NCBI GenBank assembly: GCA_025454095.1
Contig: JALOPC010000029.1
Coordinates: 1-10,081 of the forward strand
Source: Syntrophales bacterium
GTDB taxonomy: Bacteria > Desulfobacterota > Syntrophia > Syntrophales > UBA2192
DNA length: 10,081 nt
Reading direction: 5' to 3'
Each line of letters opens with the position of its first letter. Position 1 is the stretch's first letter. A program made the position numbers and the translations under genes. The notes beneath the pieces are model-generated. The model was not told where the DNA came from and did not search any database. It saw only the letters and a program-made list of their open reading frames with translations. Below are positions 6,125 to 10,081 of the stretch, piece by piece.

Positions 6125-6435
6125 CGAAGGTGGCACGGCCCAGGGCCGCGATGGAGGTGAGGGAGGCCGCGGGCCTGCGCGTCCCCACGCTCATCCTGTC
6201 GCTTCTGGTGCTGGTGGCCGTGGCGCTCGTCTACGTCTGGTCCCATCTCCACAACACGCAGCTCAAGTACCAGATCGCCGAGGAGATGACCGTCCGGGAC
6301 AACCTCATGGAGGAGAACCGCAGGCTCAAGGTGGAGATCGCCACGCTGAAGTCGCCCCAGCGGATCGAGTCCATCGCCCGGGACAAGCTCAAGCTCCAAT
6401 ACCCCGAACGGGAGCAGGTGGTCCTGATCAAATGA
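6115..6435 (+). CDS. ftsL: Cell division protein FtsL
   Basis: 106 aa, typical. FtsL is a small bitopic inner-membrane protein that forms a complex with FtsB and FtsQ and activates septal synthesis by FtsW-FtsI. Residues 1-22 are a basic cytoplasmic tail. One hydrophobic segment (about 24-42, VPTLILSLLVLVAVALVYV) spans the membrane. The periplasmic part (about 45-80) is a coiled coil rich in E, K, R and L, followed by a short tail with RIESIARDKLKLQYP (83-97). Sequence conservation in this family is low, so the call rests on size, topology and position between rsmH and ftsI. The start at 6115 has AAAGGA 7 nt upstream and overlaps the rsmH end by 10 nt. A later ATG (codon 13) has no ribosome binding site. 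Confidence 0.9.
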   Translation: MPVAKVARPRAAMEVREAAGLRVPTLILSLLVLVAVALVYVWSHLHNTQLKYQIAEEMTVRDNLMEENRRLKVEIATLKSPQRIESIARDKLKLQYPEREQVVLIK

Positions 6436-8420
6436 ACGGGAAGCCGAGAAAATGGTTCCGCTTCCGGATCGCCACGATGCTGGCGCTGTTCGGGGTGCTG
6501 TTCTGCGCGCTCGTCTTCCGCGCCTTCCACCTGCAGATCATGACGGGGAAGACCTACAAGACCCTGGCCGAGAAGCAGCACAAGAAGACCCTCCAGCTCT
6601 ACCCCGAGCGCGGCATCATCTACGACCGCAACGGCGAGAAGCTCGCCGCGAGCATCCTCGCGGACTCCGTCTTCGCCGACCCCTCCAAGATCGACGACGT
6701 GGACGAGGCCGCTGCCCAGCTGGCCTCCGTGACGGGCCAGCCGAAAAAGGCGATCGCCCAGCAGATCGCCAAGTCGAAGAACTTCTGCTGGGTGGCCCGC
6801 ATGATCACCCCCGCCCAGTCCGAGCAGATCAAGAACCTCAAGATGGAGGGGGTCTACCTGATCCAGGAACCCAAGCGTTTCTACCCGAACCGGGAACTCG
6901 CCGGCCAGCTCGTCGGCTTCGTGGGGATGGACTCCAACGGGCTCGAGGGCCTCGAGATGCGCTACGACGGCTACCTGCGGGGCGAGCCGGAGAAGATCCT
7001 CTGGGGCCGCGACGCCCGGGGCAAGAAGCTCTACATGCCCGAGCGCTCCGTGACGGGCAAGAAGGACGAGCAGCTGAGCCTCGTGCTCACCATCGACAGC
7101 CGCATCCAGCACGCCGTGGAGTCGAACCTGAAGGAGGCCGTGCTGCGCACACGCGCCCGGGGCGGTTTCATCATCGTCATGGACCCCCGCACGGGCGAGA
7201 TCCTGGCCATGGCCAACAACCCCGTGTTCAACCCCAACGCCTACGCCAGCGCCACGGCGGACAACAAGCGCAACAAGGCCATCACGGACTGCTTCGACCC
7301 CGGCTCCACCTTCAAGCCGTTCCTGGTGGCCGCCGCCATCGAGGAAGGCGTCGTGAAGGAGACGGACCGCTTCTACTGCGAAAACGGCGCCTACCGCGTG
7401 GCCAACGCGACCTTCCACGAGGCCAACCGCAAGCGGCACGGGGTCCTCACGGTGCGGGAGATTTTGAAGTATTCGAGCAACATCGGCTCCGTGAAGATTT
7501 CCGAGAAGCTGGGACGGGAAAAGTTCCACGCCTACATCCGGAATTTCGGGTTCGGCCAGAAGACCAACATCGAGCTGCCCGGCGAGATCGCGGGCCTGCT
7601 GCGCCCCTGGCAGAACTGGACGCAGGTCGACACCTCCACGGTCGCCTTCGGCCAGGGCATCTCCGTGACGGCCATCCAGCTCGTCTCGGCCCTGTCCGCC
7701 ATCGCCAACGACGGGGTCCTCATGCAGCCCCACATCGTGAAGAAGTTCGTCGACGCGAGCGGCGAGACCGTCCGGGAGTTCGCCCCCACCCCCGTGCGCC
7801 GGGTCATCTCGGCGACCACGGCCCGGAGGATGACGACCATGCTGACCAACGTCGTGGGCGAGCAGGGCGGCACGGGCAAGAACGCGGCTCTCGTGAACGT
7901 GGACGTGGCGGGCAAGACCGGCACGGCCCAGAAGTTCGACTTCGCGCACAAGCGTTTCTCCAGCGAGCGGGTCCGGACCTCCTTCATGGGCTTCTTCCCC
8001 TCCGAGAACCCGCGCTTCGTCATGCTCGTCTCCATCGACGAACCGCAGCTCCACAAATGGGGCGGCGAGGCGGCGGCTCCCGTGTTCCGATCGATCTCCC
8101 AGCAGCTCATCCGCTGTTTCGAGCACGACATCGGGGAGACGCCCCCCGTGCAGGAAAAGGAAATCAACACGGGCGCCAGGATCCAGCTCGTGTCGACCCC
8201 CGCGGCGATCCCGCCAGCAGGCGCCGCCGCCGCGGATGAAGAGGCCGTCATGCCCGATTTTCGGGGGATGACGGTCCGGCAGGCCCTGAAGGCGGCCCAG
8301 GAAAAGGGCCTCACCATGAACGTCACGGGCAGCGGCTGGGCCGTGAGCCAGAAACCGGCGGCGGGAAGCCCGCTCAAGGGCCACCGGTCGTGCACCGTAT
8401 CCTTCAGCACGGGGGATTGA
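6432..8420 (+). CDS. ftsI: Septal peptidoglycan transpeptidase FtsI (PBP3, class B) with C-terminal PASTA domain
   Basis: 662 aa. FtsI cross-links new peptidoglycan at the division septum in the periplasm. A basic N-terminus and one membrane segment (about 12-32) lead into the PBP dimerisation domain, beginning at RGIIYDRNGEKLA (60-72). The transpeptidase domain has all three active-site motifs: S-T-F-K (292-295, catalytic Ser292), S-S-N (348-350) and K-T-G (495-497). After a linker with A/P-rich stretch (about 580-604) comes a single PASTA-like module, VMPDFRGMTVRQALKAA to TVSF (606-658). This makes the protein longer than enterobacterial FtsI (588 aa) and closer to PASTA-bearing division PBPs of Gram-positive bacteria and some deltaproteobacteria. 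The start overlaps the ftsL stop (ATGA). Position and domains favour the division enzyme over the elongation PBP2. Confidence 0.96.
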   Translation: MNGKPRKWFRFRIATMLALFGVLFCALVFRAFHLQIMTGKTYKTLAEKQHKKTLQLYPERGIIYDRNGEKLAASILADSVFADPSKIDDVDEAAAQLASVTGQPKKAIAQQIAKSKNFCWVARMITPAQSEQIKNLKMEGVYLIQEPKRFYPNRELAGQLVGFVGMDSNGLEGLEMRYDGYLRGEPEKILWGRDARGKKLYMPERSVTGKKDEQLSLVLTIDSRIQHAVESNLKEAVLRTRARGGFIIVMDPRTGEILAMANNPVFNPNAYASATADNKRNKAITDCFDPGSTFKPFLVAAAIEEGVVKETDRFYCENGAYRVANATFHEANRKRHGVLTVREILKYSSNIGSVKISEKLGREKFHAYIRNFGFGQKTNIELPGEIAGLLRPWQNWTQVDTSTVAFGQGISVTAIQLVSALSAIANDGVLMQPHIVKKFVDASGETVREFAPTPVRRVISATTARRMTTMLTNVVGEQGGTGKNAALVNVDVAGKTGTAQKFDFAHKRFSSERVRTSFMGFFPSENPRFVMLVSIDEPQLHKWGGEAAAPVFRSISQQLIRCFEHDIGETPPVQEKEINTGARIQLVSTPAAIPPAGAAAADEEAVMPDFRGMTVRQALKAAQEKGLTMNVTGSGWAVSQKPAAGSPLKGHRSCTVSFSTGD

Positions 8421-8429
8421 GAGGCCGAC

Positions 8430-9959
8430 GTGGACTTGCTTGACCTGCTTGAGAATGTCGACGTCCTGGAGGTTCACGGGACGCGGGCGCGGGAGATCGA
8501 GGGCATCTGCTACGACTCGCGCCGCTGCGGGGAGGATTTCCTGTTCGTGGCCGTCCCGGGGGCCAAGTTCGACGGGCACCTCTTCGTCCCCGAGGCCGTC
8601 AGGCGCGGGGCGAAGGCCGTCGTCTACGACCGGGAGATCGCCCGGCACGCCAGCTACACCGCCATCCGGGTGCGCGACAGCCGCCGGGCCCTCGGGGTGC
8701 TGGGGAAGAACTTCTTCGGGAACCCCTCGGGCTCGATCGGACTCATCGGGGTGACGGGCACCAACGGGAAGACGACCGTCACCTACCTGCTCGAGTCCAT
8801 CCTGGGAGAGGCAGGCCACGAACCCGGGGTCATCGGCACCGTCAATTACCGCTGGGGCTCGACCGTGGCGGCCGCCTCGCACACGACCCCCGAGTCCTTC
8901 GAACTGCAGCGCCTGCTCGCCGGCATCCGCGACGCCGGCGTCACCCACGTCGTCATGGAGGTCTCCTCCCACGCCCTCGAGCTGAGAAGGGTGGAGGACT
9001 GCGCGTTCGACTGCGGGATCTTCATGAACCTCTCGCAGGACCACCTCGACTTCCACGGCACCATGGAGGCCTACTTCGCGTCCAAGAAGCGTTTCTTCAC
9101 GGACCTGCTGGCGGGCGAGAAGAACGGCCGCCGGCAGGGACGGATCATCAACCTCGACGACCCCTGGGGCCGCAGGCTTGCCGACGAGCTGGGGGCCAAG
9201 GGCCTGACGACCTTCGGCATCGACTCGATCGCCTTCGTTCAGGCCCGGGACGTGGAGTACGACCTCGGCGAGACCCGCGCGGAGATCGAGACCCCGGCGG
9301 GCACGTTCCCGATCCGGGCGCCCTTCATCGGCAAGTTCAACCTCTCGAACATCCTGGCCGCCACGGCGGCGGCGTTTCACCTGGGGATCCCGCTCTCGGC
9401 GATCCAGCGGGGCATCGAGACCGCAAGACCGGTCCCCGGGCGGCTCGAGAAGATCAGCGGGCCCGGCGAGCCCGCCGTCTTCGTCGACTACGCCCACTCG
9501 GAGGACGCCCTGCGGCGGGTGCTCCAGAATCTCGCCCGGTTCCGCAGGGGCCGGATCATCACCGTCTTCGGCTGCGGCGGCGACCGCGACCGCGGGAAGC
9601 GCCCGCTCATGGGCCGGGCCGCCGCGGAGGGGAGCGATCTCGTCGTGGTCACGTCCGACAACCCCCGCACGGAGCAGCCGCTGGCGATTATCGGCGAGAT
9701 CGAAGGCGGGATCGACCCCGCCGTCATGAGGAAAACGGACCCGGCGGGCCTGGGCGCCGGCGACAAGCTCTACGCCATGGTGGCGGACCGGCGGGAGGCC
9801 ATCGGCCTCGCCGTGGGAATCGCCGCCCCCGGGGACATCGTGCTCATCGCCGGCAAGGGGCACGAGGACTACCAGATCCTCGGGCAGCAGACGGTTCCCT
9901 TCGACGACCGGACCGTGGGCCGCGAGGCCCTGGACCGGAAGAAAGGGCGAACGGCGTGA
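8430..9959 (+). CDS. murE: UDP-MurNAc-L-Ala-D-Glu:meso-diaminopimelate ligase MurE
   Basis: 509 aa (E. coli 495). This ATP-dependent cytoplasmic ligase adds the third residue of the peptidoglycan stem peptide. Three Mur domains are seen. The N-terminal UDP-binding domain contains YDSRRCGEDFLFVAVPG (28-44). The central ATPase has P-loop GVTGTNGKTT (107-116), SHTTPE (150-155), MEVSSHAL (176-183) and SQDHLDFHG (202-210), with Lys219 in YFASKKRFF the probable carbamoylated lysine. The C-terminal domain has DYAHSEDALRRVL (353-365) and GCGGDRDRGKRPLMG (381-395). DNPR (410-413) is the signature of meso-diaminopimelate-adding enzymes rather than lysine-adding ones. GKGHEDYQ (475-482) closes the site. 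The GTG start at 8430 has GAGAGG 5 nt upstream, overlapping the ftsI stop, 9 nt after ftsI. It overlaps murF by 4 nt. Confidence 0.97.
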   Translation: MDLLDLLENVDVLEVHGTRAREIEGICYDSRRCGEDFLFVAVPGAKFDGHLFVPEAVRRGAKAVVYDREIARHASYTAIRVRDSRRALGVLGKNFFGNPSGSIGLIGVTGTNGKTTVTYLLESILGEAGHEPGVIGTVNYRWGSTVAAASHTTPESFELQRLLAGIRDAGVTHVVMEVSSHALELRRVEDCAFDCGIFMNLSQDHLDFHGTMEAYFASKKRFFTDLLAGEKNGRRQGRIINLDDPWGRRLADELGAKGLTTFGIDSIAFVQARDVEYDLGETRAEIETPAGTFPIRAPFIGKFNLSNILAATAAAFHLGIPLSAIQRGIETARPVPGRLEKISGPGEPAVFVDYAHSEDALRRVLQNLARFRRGRIITVFGCGGDRDRGKRPLMGRAAAEGSDLVVVTSDNPRTEQPLAIIGEIEGGIDPAVMRKTDPAGLGAGDKLYAMVADRREAIGLAVGIAAPGDIVLIAGKGHEDYQILGQQTVPFDDRTVGREALDRKKGRTA

Positions 9960-10081
9960 CGAGAATCGAGACCCCCCGATTCACGCTGCAGGACGTGCTG
10001 ACGGCCACGGGCGGCACGCTCGTACAGCCCGGCCGGGCCGACGCCTTCGACGGAGTCTCGACGGACTCGCGCTCCCTCGCG
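9956..10081 (+). CDS. murF: UDP-MurNAc-tripeptide:D-Ala-D-Ala ligase MurF, N-terminus (partial)
   Basis: The first 42 codons are present and the gene runs off the right edge. MurF adds D-Ala-D-Ala to finish the pentapeptide precursor. The visible part has FTLQDVLTATGGTLV (9-23) and FDGVSTDSRSL (31-41), the typical MurF N-terminal domain with the uracil-site S-T-D-S-R motif. The GTG start overlaps the murE stop (GTGA), with AAAGG 9 nt upstream. The ATPase and ligase domains are outside the window. The call rests on these motifs and on the standard murE-murF order. Confidence 0.88.
   Translation, partial: MTRIETPRFTLQDVLTATGGTLVQPGRADAFDGVSTDSRSLA

Noticed and set aside
6231..9863. A 1210-codon open frame on the minus strand opposite ftsL, ftsI and murE
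   Set aside because: It lies antisense to three well-supported genes. Its translation is a low-complexity mix of D, G, H, L, R and V typical of the complement of GC-rich codons, with no motif I recognise. Long stop-free antisense frames are expected at this GC content.
1..10081. CRISPR arrays, tRNA or rRNA genes, insertion sequences, attachment sites
   Set aside because: I found no regularly spaced identical repeats with unique spacers, no tRNA cloverleaf or rRNA sequence, and no transposase or integrase reading frame.

Overview
The window is high-GC chromosomal DNA and is almost entirely coding. It holds the start of a classical division and cell wall (dcw) cluster, a two-gene unit in front of it, and a divergent three-gene unit for selenocysteine and formate dehydrogenase functions. 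The mix points to a Gram-negative anaerobe of the deltaproteobacterial type (Desulfobacterota, perhaps Syntrophales-like). The signs are SelB with FdhD, a meso-diaminopimelate-type MurE, a division transpeptidase with a C-terminal PASTA domain, and GTG and ATGA junctions. This taxonomic placement is inference from gene content, not a search result.

Left block, minus strand (1-2873): selB (Sec-specific elongation factor) is followed 2 nt later by fdhD (formate dehydrogenase sulfurtransferase). After an 81-nt gap comes the first 28 codons of a protein resembling the OB-fold/HD-domain exoribonuclease family. The selB-fdhD pairing suggests a selenocysteine-containing formate dehydrogenase elsewhere in the genome. 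This FdhD has no cysteine where the family's sulfur-carrying cysteine motif is expected.

Divergent intergenic region (2874-3114): it holds an unusual inverted repeat. Five GGG tracts spaced exactly 7 nt apart (2958-2988) face five CCC tracts spaced exactly 7 nt apart (3034-3064) across a 45-nt AT-richer spacer. Candidate promoters lie on either side. The rightward promoter sits so close to the ruvX start codon that the ruvX message is probably leaderless.

Right block, plus strand (3115-10081): ruvX and mltG overlap by 4 nt. Nine nt after mltG, a near-consensus sigma-70 promoter drives mraZ-rsmH-ftsL-ftsI-murE-murF, the canonical dcw order; murF runs off the window edge. Three GTGGA boxes with exact 10-bp periodicity lie just after the predicted transcription start, and the last overlaps the mraZ ribosome binding site. 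They match the known arrangement of MraZ autorepressor sites.

Together the right block makes UDP-MurNAc-peptide precursors (MurE, MurF), assembles and cross-links septal peptidoglycan (FtsL, FtsI), trims glycan strands (MltG), and contributes to rRNA maturation and modification (RuvX, RsmH). I found no mobile element, CRISPR array, tRNA or rRNA, and no clearly new multi-gene system. The most unusual items are the heptad inverted repeat and the cysteine-less FdhD.
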